A stretch of 64,000 nucleotides of DNA from Cellulomonas hominis (GCF_014201095.1 NZ_JACHDN010000001.1:2356001-2420000); one strand, 5' to 3'; shown: positions 24,149 through 33,379, numbered from the stretch's first letter. Notes: generated from the letters alone by a model not told the origin. Translations and numbers: made by a program.

Positions 24149-25029
24149 CCCTTCAGGCCGGAGAACGTCATGGTCGCGATGAACTGCTTCTGCGCGACGA
24201 CGAAGAACACGATGAGCGGCAGGGTCGCGATGACGTTCCCCGCCATGAGCAGGGACCAGTCGGTGCGCCGGGCGCCCTGGAAGTTGGTGATGCCGAGCTG
24301 CAGCGTGAAGTTCGCGCTGTCGTTGATCGCGATGAGCGGCCACACCAGGTCGTTCCACGAGCTGAGCAGCGTGAAGATCGCCAGGGTCGCCATCGCCGGC
24401 TTCGCGAGCGGCAGCACGATCCGCCAGAACACCGCGAACCGGCCGCATCCGTCGAGCACCGCGGCCTCCTCCAGCTCCGCCGGCAGCGACAGGAAGAACT
24501 GCCGCATGAGGAAGATGCCGAACGCGGACGCCAGCCACGGGACGATCGCAGCGCCGAGGGTGTCGATCAGGCCGACGCGGGAGAACATCACGTAGGTCGG
24601 CACCATGAGCAGCTGCGTCGGGATCATGATCGTCGCGACGACCGCGAAGAACCCGAACGTCCGGCCGGGGAACTTCAGCCGCGCGAACCCGTACCCGGCG
24701 AGCGAGCAGAGCACGAGGTGCGCGACCACGCCGATGCCCGACACGATCAGCGTGTTCAGCGTCCAGCGCCCGATGTCCGACTCCTGGAACAGCCGGGCGA
24801 AGCCGTCGAGGGTGAGGTGCGCCGGGAAGAACCGCGGCGGGTACTTGTTCATCTCGGCCCGCGGGGTGAGCGCGGTGAGGAACATCTGCACGAACGGCAG
24901 CGCGAACAGCAGCGCGACGGGGGCGAGCAGCAGGTGCCACAGCCAGGACCGGCCGGTGCGGCGCGGCGGGGCGGCCGGCGTCGACGCGCCCGGGGCCGGC
25001 GTCACGCGGGACAGGGTCTCCACGGCCAT
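24145..25029 (-). CDS. Carbohydrate ABC transporter permease (MalG type)
   Basis: 294 residues with six hydrophobic segments. The EAA loop is 'PAELEEAAVLDGCGRFAVFWRIVLPLAKPA', and the tail 'FVVAQKQFIATMTFSGLKG' is typical of CUT1 MalG-like subunits. It works with the upstream permease and binding protein to import a galactoside or amino sugar (inferred from neighbours). The start overlaps the upstream permease stop (TGATG). Confidence 0.94.
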   Translation of the reverse strand: MAVETLSRVTPAPGASTPAAPPRRTGRSWLWHLLLAPVALLFALPFVQMFLTALTPRAEMNKYPPRFFPAHLTLDGFARLFQESDIGRWTLNTLIVSGIGVVAHLVLCSLAGYGFARLKFPGRTFGFFAVVATIMIPTQLLMVPTYVMFSRVGLIDTLGAAIVPWLASAFGIFLMRQFFLSLPAELEEAAVLDGCGRFAVFWRIVLPLAKPAMATLAIFTLLSSWNDLVWPLIAINDSANFTLQLGITNFQGARRTDWSLLMAGNVIATLPLIVFFVVAQKQFIATMTFSGLKG

Positions 25030-26012
25030 CAGAAGGCCTCCGTGTTCGAGCGGCGGGACAGCAGGAGCACCCCGCCGGTGATGAGCAGCGTGACCGCGAA
25101 CAACGCGTACGCGACGGCCGACGCGTAGCCGAACTCGAAGCCCTTGAACGCCTTGTCCCAGAGGTAGTAGACGATCGTCTCGGTCGCGTTCAGCGGGCCG
25201 CCGCGGGTGGTCGTGTACACGAGGTCGAACAGCTGGATCGCCCCGATGGTCTGCCAGATCGTCACGAAAACCGTCACCGGCGCGAGCTGCGGGAACGTCA
25301 CGTGCCAGAACGCCTGCCACCGGTTGGCGCCGTCGATCCGGGCGGCCTCGACGAGCTCGGCGGGGATGTCCTGGAGCGCCGCCAGGTAGATGACGGTGGT
25401 GAACGCCGCCTGGCCCCACAGGGACATGATCGTGATGACGACCATCGCCTGGCTCGGGTCCTCCAGCCACGCCTGCTGCGGCAGGTGCAGCGCGCGCAGC
25501 ACCGTGTTGGCGAGCCCGAACTGCGGGTTGAACAGGTAGGTCGTGAGGATGCCGGTGGCGGCGGCCGACGCGACGAACGGCAGGAAGATCGCCGTCCGGT
25601 AGAAGCCGATGAGGAACAGCCGGCGGTTCAGCAGCACCGCGAGCCCGACGCCGAGCAGCACCGAGGCCGGCACGAACAGCACCGTGTAGAGCAGCGTGTG
25701 CGTCACGGCCTGGCCGAGCTCGGCGTCCGTGATGAGCCGGGCGTAGTTCGCGAACCCGACGTTCTCCGGCGTGCTGAACCCGTTCCACTCCTGGAGCGAC
25801 AGGATGAACGCCCAGACCGCGGGGAAGATCGACAGGCCGAGCACGATCACCACGGCGGGGGCGACGAACCCCCAGCCGGTGAGCGCGTCCCGGAGCCGGC
25901 GCCGCGGGGCGGGCGGCCGGTCGCCGGCCACGCGGGCCGGGGCGTGCGCGCGGGGCAGCAGGGCCCCGCGGCGCGTCCCGGCCCCGCGGGCGGGGGCGGT
26001 GGTCCCGGACAC
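25029..26012 (-). CDS. Carbohydrate ABC transporter permease (MalF type)
   Basis: 327 residues: an Arg/Pro/Ala-rich cytoplasmic N-terminus of about 45 residues, then six membrane segments. EAA loop: 'PAELVEAARIDGANRWQAFWHVTFPQLAP'. GTG 26012 lies two bases after the binding-protein stop. Partner of the 24145 permease; the energising ATPase is not encoded nearby. Confidence 0.93.
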   Translation of the reverse strand: MSGTTAPARGAGTRRGALLPRAHAPARVAGDRPPAPRRRLRDALTGWGFVAPAVVIVLGLSIFPAVWAFILSLQEWNGFSTPENVGFANYARLITDAELGQAVTHTLLYTVLFVPASVLLGVGLAVLLNRRLFLIGFYRTAIFLPFVASAAATGILTTYLFNPQFGLANTVLRALHLPQQAWLEDPSQAMVVITIMSLWGQAAFTTVIYLAALQDIPAELVEAARIDGANRWQAFWHVTFPQLAPVTVFVTIWQTIGAIQLFDLVYTTTRGGPLNATETIVYYLWDKAFKGFEFGYASAVAYALFAVTLLITGGVLLLSRRSNTEAF

Positions 26013-26014
26013 CC

Positions 26015-27337
26015 TCAGTCCCCCAGGCGCTGGTCGGCCTGGGCGGCGGCGTCCTCCAGCGCGGTGGCCGGGTCGCCCTGGCCCTGCAGCACCTGCGAGA
26101 TCGCGGACGCGATGGCCTCGGAGACGGCGACGTAGCCGGTGACGGTCGGCCGCGCGTGCTTCGTGTTCTCGGCGTTCGCCGCCATGACGTCGAGGCCGGG
26201 CATGAGGGCGACCTGCTCCTGGAACTCGGGGGAGTCGATCTCGGAGGCCCGCAGCGGGAGGTTGCCGTACGCGACGTTCCACCGGACGTCCTGCTCGGGG
26301 GCGGTCAGCCACTTCGTGAACTCGTAGGACCAGTACGCGCGGTTCGCGTCCTGGTGGTCGAACAGCACCCACAGGTCCGGCCCGGAGACCGTCTCGTGGT
26401 TGCCGTCGGTGCCGGGCAGCGTCGCGACGCCATACCCCGTGCCGGCCTCCTGCAGCGTGTACAGCGCCCAGGGGCCCGAGGTGACCATGCCGATCCGGTC
26501 GCTCGCGAACAGGTCGAGCGCCTTGGTGTCCGTCTGGTCCAGGTAGACCGACTTGTCCTCGACGGCCATGTCGCGCAGGAACGTCAGCGCGTCGACGCCC
26601 GCGTCGGACGCGAACGCGGCGGACGACTCGTCCTCCGAGAGCACCTCGCCGCCCCGCTGCCACAGGTGCGGCCAGAACTGCCAGGTCGTCTCCTCGCTGC
26701 CGGAGACCGAGTAGCCGTAGCCGTAGGTGTTCGTGTCCGGGTCGGTCAGCGCGGCGGCCGCCTCCCGGAAGTCGTCCCAGGTCCACGTCTCGTCGGGGTA
26801 GTCGAGCCCGGCGGCGTCGAACACGGTCGTGTTGTAGATCAGCGAGAGGTTGTCCACCACGGCGGGGAAGCCGATGGTCGCCCCGCCGCCGGGCTGCGCG
26901 GTGGCCCGCCCGGCCGCGGGCAGCGACTCCCAGTCCACCTCGGGGTCGGCGACCTGGTCGGTGATGTCCTGCGTCCGCTCGGACCGGGCGAGCTCCGAGG
27001 CCCACGACCCGAACGCGTACGAGATGTCGGGGTAGGTGTTCCCGGCGAAGCCCGCGGTGAGCTTGCGCAGCAGCTCCTCGGTGGACGGCGCGCCGGACGA
27101 CACGTCGATGGTGACGTTCGGGTGCTCGGACTCGAAGTCGGCGGCGAGGCCCTCGAGGATCGTCTGGGCCTGGTCGGCCTGGCCGGTCCACCACGTGATC
27201 GTGGTGTCGGCCTCCGGGTCGAGGGTGGCGGACGCGGCGGGGCTGCCGCTGCCGCAGGCCGCGAGGGCCAGGGTGGCGGCGGCCACGGCCGCGGTCGCGG
27301 CGAGCGGTCGGGTGCGGGGACGGTCGAGGGCGGACAA
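26015..27337 (-). CDS. Sugar ABC transporter substrate-binding lipoprotein
   Basis: 440 residues. Lipoprotein signal with lipobox LALAAC (Cys near residue 28). The mature part is a family 1 extracellular solute-binding protein: 'TITWWTGQADQAQTILEGLAADFESEHPNVTID', 'YPDISYAFGSWASEL', 'FDHQDANRAYWSYEFTKWL'. The TTG start is supported by AGGAG seven bases upstream and by the signal peptide beginning just after it. First component of the importer, behind the SIS-domain gene. Confidence 0.93.
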   Translation of the reverse strand: MSALDRPRTRPLAATAAVAAATLALAACGSGSPAASATLDPEADTTITWWTGQADQAQTILEGLAADFESEHPNVTIDVSSGAPSTEELLRKLTAGFAGNTYPDISYAFGSWASELARSERTQDITDQVADPEVDWESLPAAGRATAQPGGGATIGFPAVVDNLSLIYNTTVFDAAGLDYPDETWTWDDFREAAAALTDPDTNTYGYGYSVSGSEETTWQFWPHLWQRGGEVLSEDESSAAFASDAGVDALTFLRDMAVEDKSVYLDQTDTKALDLFASDRIGMVTSGPWALYTLQEAGTGYGVATLPGTDGNHETVSGPDLWVLFDHQDANRAYWSYEFTKWLTAPEQDVRWNVAYGNLPLRASEIDSPEFQEQVALMPGLDVMAANAENTKHARPTVTGYVAVSEAIASAISQVLQGQGDPATALEDAAAQADQRLGD

Positions 27338-27384
27338 CGGTGTTCTCCTCTGATCGGGCGGCTGACGGGGACGGGCCCCGGCGG

Positions 27385-28269
27385 TCAGGACAGGACGACG
27401 GAGCGGGTGAGGTGGCGGGGGGTGTCCGGGTTCAGCCCGCGGAGCTCGGCGAGGGCCACGGCGAACCGCTGGGCCTGGACGAGCTGCACGAGCGGGTCGT
27501 GGTCGGTGGCCTGGACGACCGCGCCGGTGCGGGCGACGTCGGCGACCAGCGACGGGTCGACGGCGCCGAGCACGGTGACCAGGGTGCCCTCGTGGGCGAC
27601 AGCGATCGGGCCGTGCCGGTAGTCGAGCGCGGGGTAGGCCTCGGACCAGGCCTGCGCGGCCTCGCGGACCTTGAGCGCCGCCTCCTGGGCGAGGCCGTGG
27701 GTCCAGCCGTGGCCGAGGTACACGACGTGGTCCAGGCCCTCGGGGCCGACCGGCAGCGGCTCGGCGAGCGCGGCGCGGGCGGCGTCGGGCAGCCCGGCGA
27801 CGTCCTCACCGAACGCGGCCCGGGCGAGCGCCAGGACCGTGGTGGGGAACCGCGTCTGGACGACGGAGCGCTCGTCCGCCCAGTCCAGCAGCAGCACCTC
27901 GTCGACCGCCCGGGCGATCGGCGAGTCGGCGACGCCGGTGATCGCGACCGTCGTGGTGCCGGGCTCGATCAGCGCCAGCGCCGCCGAGACCTCGGTGGTG
28001 GTGCCCGAGCGGCTGATGACGACGACCCGGTCGTACGGGCGGCCCGGCTGCCACTCGGAGGCGTAGGCCGCGTCGGTCACGCCGAGGCCCGCCCGCTCCC
28101 GCAGCACCGCGACCGACTCGGCGACGAAGGCGCTGGTCCCGCAGCCGAGGACCAGGACGGACTCGCCCGGGTGACCCAGGGCGGACCCCAGCGCGGGGGC
28201 CTCGGCGATCGCGCGGGCCCAGAGGTCCGGCTGGCTCGCGATCTCGCGTGCGGTGATCGAGGTGCTCAC
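27385..28269 (-). CDS. SIS-domain sugar-phosphate isomerase/deaminase (AgaS/GlmS-like)
   Basis: 294 residues with two SIS domains. Seen: 'VLVLGCGTSAFVAESVAVL' and 'VVVISRSGTTTEVSAALAL' in the first; 'HVVYLGHGWTHGLAQEAALKVREAAQAWSEAYPALDYRHGPIAV' in the second, which matches GlmS and AgaS. In an amino-sugar pathway it would turn galactosamine-6-phosphate into tagatose-6-phosphate plus ammonia. No NagA-type deacetylase is seen, so the substrate may instead be a simple ketose/aldose phosphate. GTG start. First gene of the operon; the repeated GCTCACT motifs lie across its start. Confidence 0.88.
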   Translation of the reverse strand: MSTSITAREIASQPDLWARAIAEAPALGSALGHPGESVLVLGCGTSAFVAESVAVLRERAGLGVTDAAYASEWQPGRPYDRVVVISRSGTTTEVSAALALIEPGTTTVAITGVADSPIARAVDEVLLLDWADERSVVQTRFPTTVLALARAAFGEDVAGLPDAARAALAEPLPVGPEGLDHVVYLGHGWTHGLAQEAALKVREAAQAWSEAYPALDYRHGPIAVAHEGTLVTVLGAVDPSLVADVARTGAVVQATDHDPLVQLVQAQRFAVALAELRGLNPDTPRHLTRSVVLS

Positions 28270-28383
28270 TGGCAGTGCTCACTTTCCGTTTCTAGCCGAC
28301 GAATGACTGCGTCGGGTCGGTGTGGACGCCATACTGCTCACTTGAGCGAGCCTGTGGCTATCAAAGTGCATGAAGCGCTCACT
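28264..28383. promoter_or_regulatory. Four GCTCACT repeats in the SIS / amidohydrolase divergent region
   Basis: GCTCACT occurs at 28264, 28277, 28336 and 28377, all in one direction. The first two extend to GTGCTCACT (13 nt apart). The third is part of the palindrome GCTCA-CT-TGAGC (28336-28347). The region separates the SIS operon from the divergent amidohydrolase gene. The best candidate binder is the DeoR-type protein encoded at 31917. Confidence 0.55.
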
Positions 28384-28414
28384 CTGGCTGATCGAACCCC
28401 CGATGGAGTGACCG

Positions 28415-29482
28415 ATGACCGACCTCCCCGGCACGCCCGCCGACCTGCGCCTCGCCGACTGGCACCCGCGCAGCACGCTCGTCGCCCGCCGCACCGACGT
28501 CCCGCGCAGCGCCGTGCCCTGCATCGACGCGCACAACCACCTCGGCCGCTGGCTCACCGGCCCCGGCTGGACCGCCCCCGACGTCGGCGCCCTGCTCGAC
28601 CTCATGGACGCCCACGGGGTCGAGACGATCGTCAACCTCGACGGCATGCACGGCGCCGAGCTCGAGGCGAACCTCGACCGGTACGACCGCCCGCACCCGT
28701 CGCGGTTCCGCACGTTCTGCCAGCTCGACTGGGACCTGCTGGCCGCCGACGACGGCGAGCGGATGCTGGCCGACCAGCTCCGGGACTGCGCGGCCCGCGG
28801 CGCGAAGGGCGTCAAGGTGTGGAAGACCGTCGGGCTGAAGGTCCGCGACGCCTCGGGTGCGCTCGTGCTGCCCGACGACCCGCGCGTCGTGCGGACCCTG
28901 GCGCTCGCGGGCGAGCTCGGCCTGCCCGTGCTCATCCACGTGGCCGACCCGGTCGCGTTCTTCCAGCCGCTCGACGCGCACAACGAGCGGGTCGACGAGC
29001 TCCTCGCGTTCCCGGACTGGTCGTTCGCCGACAGCACGCGGTTCCCGACGTTCGACCGGCTGCTCACGGCGCTGGAGACGCTCGTGCTCGCCACCCCCGG
29101 CACCACGTACATCGGCGCCCACGTGGGCTGCGTCGCCGAGGACCTGGACCGCGTCGAGCGGCTGCTCGCGGCCGCGCCGAACTGGAACGTCGACATCGCG
29201 GGCCGGATGGCCGAGCTCGGCCGGCAGCCCCGGCGCACCCGGGAGCTCATCGAGCGGTTCGGGGACCGCGTGCTGTTCGGCACCGACGCGTTCCCGCTGT
29301 CGGGGGAGGCGCTGACCACGCACTTCCGGTTCCTGGAGACCGACGACGAGGCGTTCGAGTACGCCCCCGGCGAGCCGGTCCCGCCCCAGGGCCGCTGGAC
29401 GGTCTCGGGCCTGCACCTGTCCCCGGAGCAGCTGGAGGCGCTGTACGCGGGCAACGCCCGCCGGGTCCTCGGCCTGGCCTGA
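28415..29482 (+). CDS. Amidohydrolase-2 family TIM-barrel hydrolase
   Basis: 355 residues. The first metal motif is 'CIDAHNHLGRW' (residues about 36-46), followed by 'KGVKVWKTVGLKVRDASG', 'LPVLIHVADPVAFFQPL', 'YIGAHVGCVAEDLDRV' and 'RVLFGTDAFPLSGEALTTHFRFLE', the metal-binding Asp. The protein ends with the usual 'LEALYAGNARRVLGL'. Members hydrolyse lactones, amides or decarboxylate acids; this one is not NagA-like. Divergent from the SIS operon, so it may open a lactone or remove a side group from the imported sugar (inference). Confidence 0.88.
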   Translation: MTDLPGTPADLRLADWHPRSTLVARRTDVPRSAVPCIDAHNHLGRWLTGPGWTAPDVGALLDLMDAHGVETIVNLDGMHGAELEANLDRYDRPHPSRFRTFCQLDWDLLAADDGERMLADQLRDCAARGAKGVKVWKTVGLKVRDASGALVLPDDPRVVRTLALAGELGLPVLIHVADPVAFFQPLDAHNERVDELLAFPDWSFADSTRFPTFDRLLTALETLVLATPGTTYIGAHVGCVAEDLDRVERLLAAAPNWNVDIAGRMAELGRQPRRTRELIERFGDRVLFGTDAFPLSGEALTTHFRFLETDDEAFEYAPGEPVPPQGRWTVSGLHLSPEQLEALYAGNARRVLGLA

Positions 29483-29548
29483 CCGACGCCGCCCGCCCGC
29501 CCGCCCGGCCGGCCCGGCGGCCCGTCCGCCGAGGTCGACGGTTCCGCC

Positions 29549-29598
29549 CGAGGTCGTCGGTTGCGCCCCCTGTCCCACGGGCGCAACCGACGACCTCG
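29549..29598. terminator. Strong hairpin between convergent genes
   Basis: The arms CGAGGTCGTCGGTTGCGCCC and its exact complement (20 bp) are separated by a ten-base loop. It lies between the convergent amidohydrolase and aldolase genes. An incomplete extra copy of the left arm (CCGAGGTCGACGGTTCCGCC) lies immediately before it. Confidence 0.75.
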
Positions 29599-29627
29599 CG
29601 CATCGGTGCCCGCGCCGCGGGGGCGCG

Positions 29628-30491
29628 TCAGGCCGCGCAGGCGTCCGGGAGCACCGCGCGGGCCGTCGCCGCGACGACCTCCGCGACCGCCTCGCGGCCG
29701 CGCGCCAGGTACGTGCGCGGGTCCGTCAGCGCCCCGTCCCCGCCGAGGGCCGTGCGGACCTGCGCCGTGAGCGCCACGTTGAGCGCCGTCCCCACGTTGA
29801 CCTTCCGGATCCCGGCCGCCACGGCCGCGCGCAGCGTCGCCGCCGGCACCCCGGAGGACCCGTGCAGCACGAGCGGCACGGGCACCGCCGCGGCCAGCCG
29901 CCCGACCAGGCCGAGGTCGAGCCGCGCGGTCGCGGACGTCATCGCGTGCGCTGACCCCACGGCCACGGCCAGGCCGTCCACGCCGGTGGCGGCGACGAAC
30001 GCGCGGGCCTCGTCCGGGTCGGTCCGCACGCCGGGGGTGTGCGCGCCGCCCTTGCCGCCGATCGCGCCGAGCTCCGCCTCGACCCACAGGCCGGCGCCGT
30101 GCGCCACGCGGGCCAGGGCGGCGGTGGTCGCGACGTTCGCGGCGTCGTCGAGCTCGGAGGCGTCGACCATCACCGAGGTCACCCCGAGCCCGGCCGCGGC
30201 CGCCACGCCCGCGCGCACCAGCGCCTCGTCGCGCAGGTGGTCCAGGTGGATCCCGACGGGCACCGCCGCCGCGGCGGCCACCTCCCGGCAGGCCGCGAGC
30301 AGCGGGCCCATCCGGTCGGCGTGGTACCGCACGGCGTTCTCGGAGACCTGCAGCAACCCGGGCACGCCCGCGCGCTCCAGCCCGTCGGCCACGCCCTCCG
30401 CGTGCTCGAGCGTGATGACGTTGAACGCCAGCACGGCCGACCCGGTCCGGACCGCCTCCGCGACCAGGAAGCGGGTGTGCACCGCGCTCAC
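29628..30491 (-). CDS. Class II ketose-bisphosphate aldolase (GatY/KbaY/Fba family)
   Basis: 287 residues. Zinc ligands appear in 'PVGIHLDHLRD' and 'VLHGSSGVP'; also 'VTSVMVDASELDDAANV', 'VEAELGAIGGKGGAHTPGVRTDPDEA' and 'IRKVNVGTALNVALTAQVR'. With the GatZ-like protein at 21726 it would form tagatose-1,6-bisphosphate aldolase. GTG start overlaps the GH4 stop (GTGA). It is the second gene of the GH4-aldolase operon. Confidence 0.92.
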   Translation of the reverse strand: MSAVHTRFLVAEAVRTGSAVLAFNVITLEHAEGVADGLERAGVPGLLQVSENAVRYHADRMGPLLAACREVAAAAAVPVGIHLDHLRDEALVRAGVAAAAGLGVTSVMVDASELDDAANVATTAALARVAHGAGLWVEAELGAIGGKGGAHTPGVRTDPDEARAFVAATGVDGLAVAVGSAHAMTSATARLDLGLVGRLAAAVPVPLVLHGSSGVPAATLRAAVAAGIRKVNVGTALNVALTAQVRTALGGDGALTDPRTYLARGREAVAEVVAATARAVLPDACAA

Positions 30492-31804
30492 AGCGACGAG
30501 GCGGGCACCGCCACGCGCAGCGGCTCGGGCAGCAGGTCGCCGTGCGCCGCGGTGAGCTCGTCGCACAGGTCCCAGATCCGGTCCGGGGTGAGCGACGAGC
30601 TCGCGTTGCCGTCCACCAGCACGGCCTGGCGGACGAGCCGCGGGTCGCCGGTGCGTGCCGCCTCGATGGTCAGCTCGGCCACCGACAGGTAGGTGCGGTT
30701 CAGCGCGGCGCACTGCGGGGGCAGGGCGCCCATCGGCACCGGCCGCACGCCCGCGGCGTCGACCAGCGCGGGCACCTCGACGGCCGCCCCGGCGGGCAGG
30801 TTGTCGATCAGGCCGGCGTTCGGCACGTTGACGTGGATCTCCCGCGGCTTGCCGGTCACGACCGAGTGGATGATCTGCGGGGCGTACTCCGACGCCCCGC
30901 CCTCGAGCGGCAGGTCGGCGCCGGCGGCCAGCAGCGCGCGGGCCTGCTCGAACTCTGCGACGTTGTCCCGGCTGATCCCGATGTACTGCAGCGGCTCGAT
31001 CCGGAACCGCTCGACCTGCGCGTCCGACCGCAGGAACCACGGCAGGTACTCCGAGGAGTGCTCGCTGGTCTCGGTCGGGTAGTAGCCGATGCGGCGGAAG
31101 ATCTCGACCCGCACCCGGCGCTCGAGCTCCGGGTCGGCGGCGATGCGGTCGCGCAGCCGCGGGTAGAGGTCCTGGCCGTCGGCGGTCCAGTCGAGCAGCC
31201 ACGCCTGGTGGTTCACGCCGGCGGCGCGGTAGCGGGTGTCCGCCACGTCGAGGCCGACGAGCTCCGCCAGGTCGTGCGCGGTCCAGTACACGGAGTGGCA
31301 CAGCCCGTAGGTGCGGATGTCCGGCGCGACCACGGAGGCCCACCAGACGTTCATCGCCATCGGGTTGGTGTAGTTGAGCAGCAGCGCGTCCGGGCAGACC
31401 TCGCGCATGTCGCGCAGGATCGCCTCCAGCACCGGGAACGTGCGCAGGGCGCGGAACACCCCGCCGACGCCGGTGGTGTCGCCGATGGTCTGGCGCAGGC
31501 CGTAGCGCGCGGGGACCTCGAGGTCGGTGATCGTCGCGTCGATGCCGCCGACCTGGATCATGTTGACGACGAAGTCCGCCCCGGCGAGCGCGGCCCGGCG
31601 GTCCAGGGTCGCGGTGACCGTGGCCGGCGTCCCGAGCTGCTCGACCAGCCGGCGTCCGGTGCCCTCCGCCACGGCGAGCCGCTCGGCGTCGATGTCGTGC
31701 AGCGCGAGCTCGATCCCCGCGAGGTCGGGGAAGCCCAGCAGGTCGGCGATGAGCTGGCGGGTGAACACGACGCTGCCGGCGCCGACGAAGGCGATCTTGG
31801 TCAT
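30488..31804 (-). CDS. melA: Glycoside hydrolase family 4, probable alpha-galactosidase
   Basis: 438 residues. The NAD-binding N-terminus is 'TKIAFVGAGSVVFTRQLIADLL'; further GH4 marks are 'LALHDIDAERL', 'NMIQVGGIDATITD', 'LLNYTNPMAMNVWW', the metal Cys in 'TYGLCHSVYWTAHDLAELVG' and 'AAGVNHQAWLLDW'. GH4 enzymes use NAD and Mn in an oxidation-elimination mechanism, and this subgroup acts on alpha-galactosides. I use ATG 31804; a TTG at 31840 is an alternative. It releases galactose or a derivative that the locus metabolises. Divergent from the DeoR gene. Confidence 0.9.
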   Translation of the reverse strand: MTKIAFVGAGSVVFTRQLIADLLGFPDLAGIELALHDIDAERLAVAEGTGRRLVEQLGTPATVTATLDRRAALAGADFVVNMIQVGGIDATITDLEVPARYGLRQTIGDTTGVGGVFRALRTFPVLEAILRDMREVCPDALLLNYTNPMAMNVWWASVVAPDIRTYGLCHSVYWTAHDLAELVGLDVADTRYRAAGVNHQAWLLDWTADGQDLYPRLRDRIAADPELERRVRVEIFRRIGYYPTETSEHSSEYLPWFLRSDAQVERFRIEPLQYIGISRDNVAEFEQARALLAAGADLPLEGGASEYAPQIIHSVVTGKPREIHVNVPNAGLIDNLPAGAAVEVPALVDAAGVRPVPMGALPPQCAALNRTYLSVAELTIEAARTGDPRLVRQAVLVDGNASSSLTPDRIWDLCDELTAAHGDLLPEPLRVAVPASSL

Positions 31805-31916
31805 GCCGTCGATGCTGGCCGAGGTGATCGTTCCGTGCAAGAATCATCGCACAGTCTGGCGAAAATGCGCAGTCCAAGTGATCGAGCCGGGACGACCGGC
31901 GAGCAGGGGAGGACCG

Positions 31917-32717
31917 ATGACCGCGTCCGGCGACGACCTGGCCACGTCGCGCAAGCGCTCCGAGCGGATGCTCGCGGTGCTCGCGTTGCTGGAGCCGGGC
32001 GAGACGGTGCCGCTGGCGCAGCTGACCGCGGAGCTGGGCGTGTCGCCCGCGACCGTCCGCCGCGACCTCGCCGACCTGGAGGAGCAGGGGCTGCTGGTCC
32101 GCACGCACGGCGGCGCCCGCGCGGCCGAGAAGCGCGACGAGGTGCCGGTCCGGCTGCGCGACACCCGGTTCCGCGAGGCGAAGCAGGCCATCGCGCGCCG
32201 GGTCGCCACCCTCGTGCCGACCGGCCCGTACAGCGTGGCGCTCTCGGGCGGCACCACGACGGCCGAGGTCGCCAAGGTGCTCGCCACCCGCCCGGACCTC
32301 GCGATCGTCACGAACGCGCTCACCACCGCGGTCCAGCTCGTGTCCCGCCCGAACCTCAAGGTGATCATCACCGGCGGGGTCCTGCGGTCCTCGTCCTACG
32401 AGGCGGTCGGCGTCATCGCGGAGAACACGTTCAACGCCATCAACGTCGGCACGGCGGTGCTCGGCACCGACGGCATCAGCGCGGCCGGCGGCGCCACCAC
32501 GCACGACGAGACCGAGGCGCGCACGAACCACGCGATGGTCGCGCACGCCCAGCGGGTGGTCGTGGCCGCCGACGGGTCCAAGGTCGGGCGGGTGACGCTG
32601 GCGAAGATGGCCGACCTCGGCGAGGTGCACGTGCTGGTCACCGACTCCACCGCCGACCCCGACGAGCTCGAGCGCATCCGGGCGGCCGGCGTCGAGGTGG
32701 TCGTCGTCCCGGTGTAG
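31917..32717 (+). CDS. DeoR-family transcriptional regulator
   Basis: 266 residues. The N-terminal winged HTH reads 'SERMLAVLALLEPGETVPLAQLTAELGVSPATVRRDLADLEEQGLLVRTHGGA'. The C-terminal sugar-phosphate sensor has 'VALSGGTTTAEVAKVLA', 'IVTNAL', 'VIITGGVLRSSSYEAVG', 'LGTDGISAAGGATTHDETEARTNHAM' and 'VAADGSKVGRV'. ATG follows AGGGGAGG. AgaR of enterobacteria belongs to this family and represses the galactosamine locus; the same role fits here (inference). Confidence 0.93.
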   Translation: MTASGDDLATSRKRSERMLAVLALLEPGETVPLAQLTAELGVSPATVRRDLADLEEQGLLVRTHGGARAAEKRDEVPVRLRDTRFREAKQAIARRVATLVPTGPYSVALSGGTTTAEVAKVLATRPDLAIVTNALTTAVQLVSRPNLKVIITGGVLRSSSYEAVGVIAENTFNAINVGTAVLGTDGISAAGGATTHDETEARTNHAMVAHAQRVVVAADGSKVGRVTLAKMADLGEVHVLVTDSTADPDELERIRAAGVEVVVVPV

Positions 32718-32785
32718 CCCGCCACACGCGCTCGACCCGTGGGACGCCCGCGCCGCGCGGGGCCGGGCGGGTCCAGCATCGGCGG

Positions 32786-33361
32786 GTGACCACACCCCGC
32801 GTCGTCGTGCTGCACGGCTACCAGGCCGCCCCGGACGCCCACTGGTTCGGCTGGCTGGCCGCGGACCTCGCCCGGGACGGGGTCGGCGTGCACGTCCCCG
32901 CCCTGCCCGACCCGCACGCCCCCGACCCGGACGCCTGGGTCGCCGCCGCGCGCGCCGCGATCGGCACGCCGGACGAGGGGACCGTGGTGGTCGGGCACAG
33001 CCTCGGCTGCGTCACCGCCCTGCACGCCCTGTCCGCGACCCCCGGGGAGTGGCGGCTCGGCGGGCTGGTGCTCGCGTCCGGGTTCGACGCGCCGCCGCCG
33101 GCCGTCCCGGAGGTCGCCGCGTTCACCGCCGCGCCCCCGGACCGCGCCCGCCTCGTCGCGGCGACCCCGGCCCGCCACGTGATCGGCTCCGACGACGACC
33201 CGATCGTGGACCCGGCGCTCACCCGTGCGCTCGCGGCGCGCCTGGACGCGACGTACGACGTCGTCCCGGGCGGCGGGCACCTGCTCGGGCGTGAGGGCTT
33301 CACCACCCTCCCGGTCCTCCGCGACCGCGTCCGCGCGGCTCTGGGCCTCCCCGCACGCTGA
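32786..33361 (+). CDS. RBBP9/YdeN-type alpha/beta hydrolase
   Basis: 191 residues. Seen: 'VVVLHGYQAAPDAHWFGWLAADL', the nucleophile elbow 'VVVGHSLGCVTALHAL', the acid in 'HVIGSDDDPIVDPALTRAL' and the catalytic His in 'VVPGGGHLLGREGF'. Small serine hydrolases of this type have unknown natural substrates. The GTG start is preceded by CAGCAT and six bases. It runs tail-to-tail with the ABC ATPase gene. Confidence 0.88.
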   Translation: MTTPRVVVLHGYQAAPDAHWFGWLAADLARDGVGVHVPALPDPHAPDPDAWVAAARAAIGTPDEGTVVVGHSLGCVTALHALSATPGEWRLGGLVLASGFDAPPPAVPEVAAFTAAPPDRARLVAATPARHVIGSDDDPIVDPALTRALAARLDATYDVVPGGGHLLGREGFTTLPVLRDRVRAALGLPAR

Positions 33362-33379
33362 CCGCGACGGCGACGAGGG

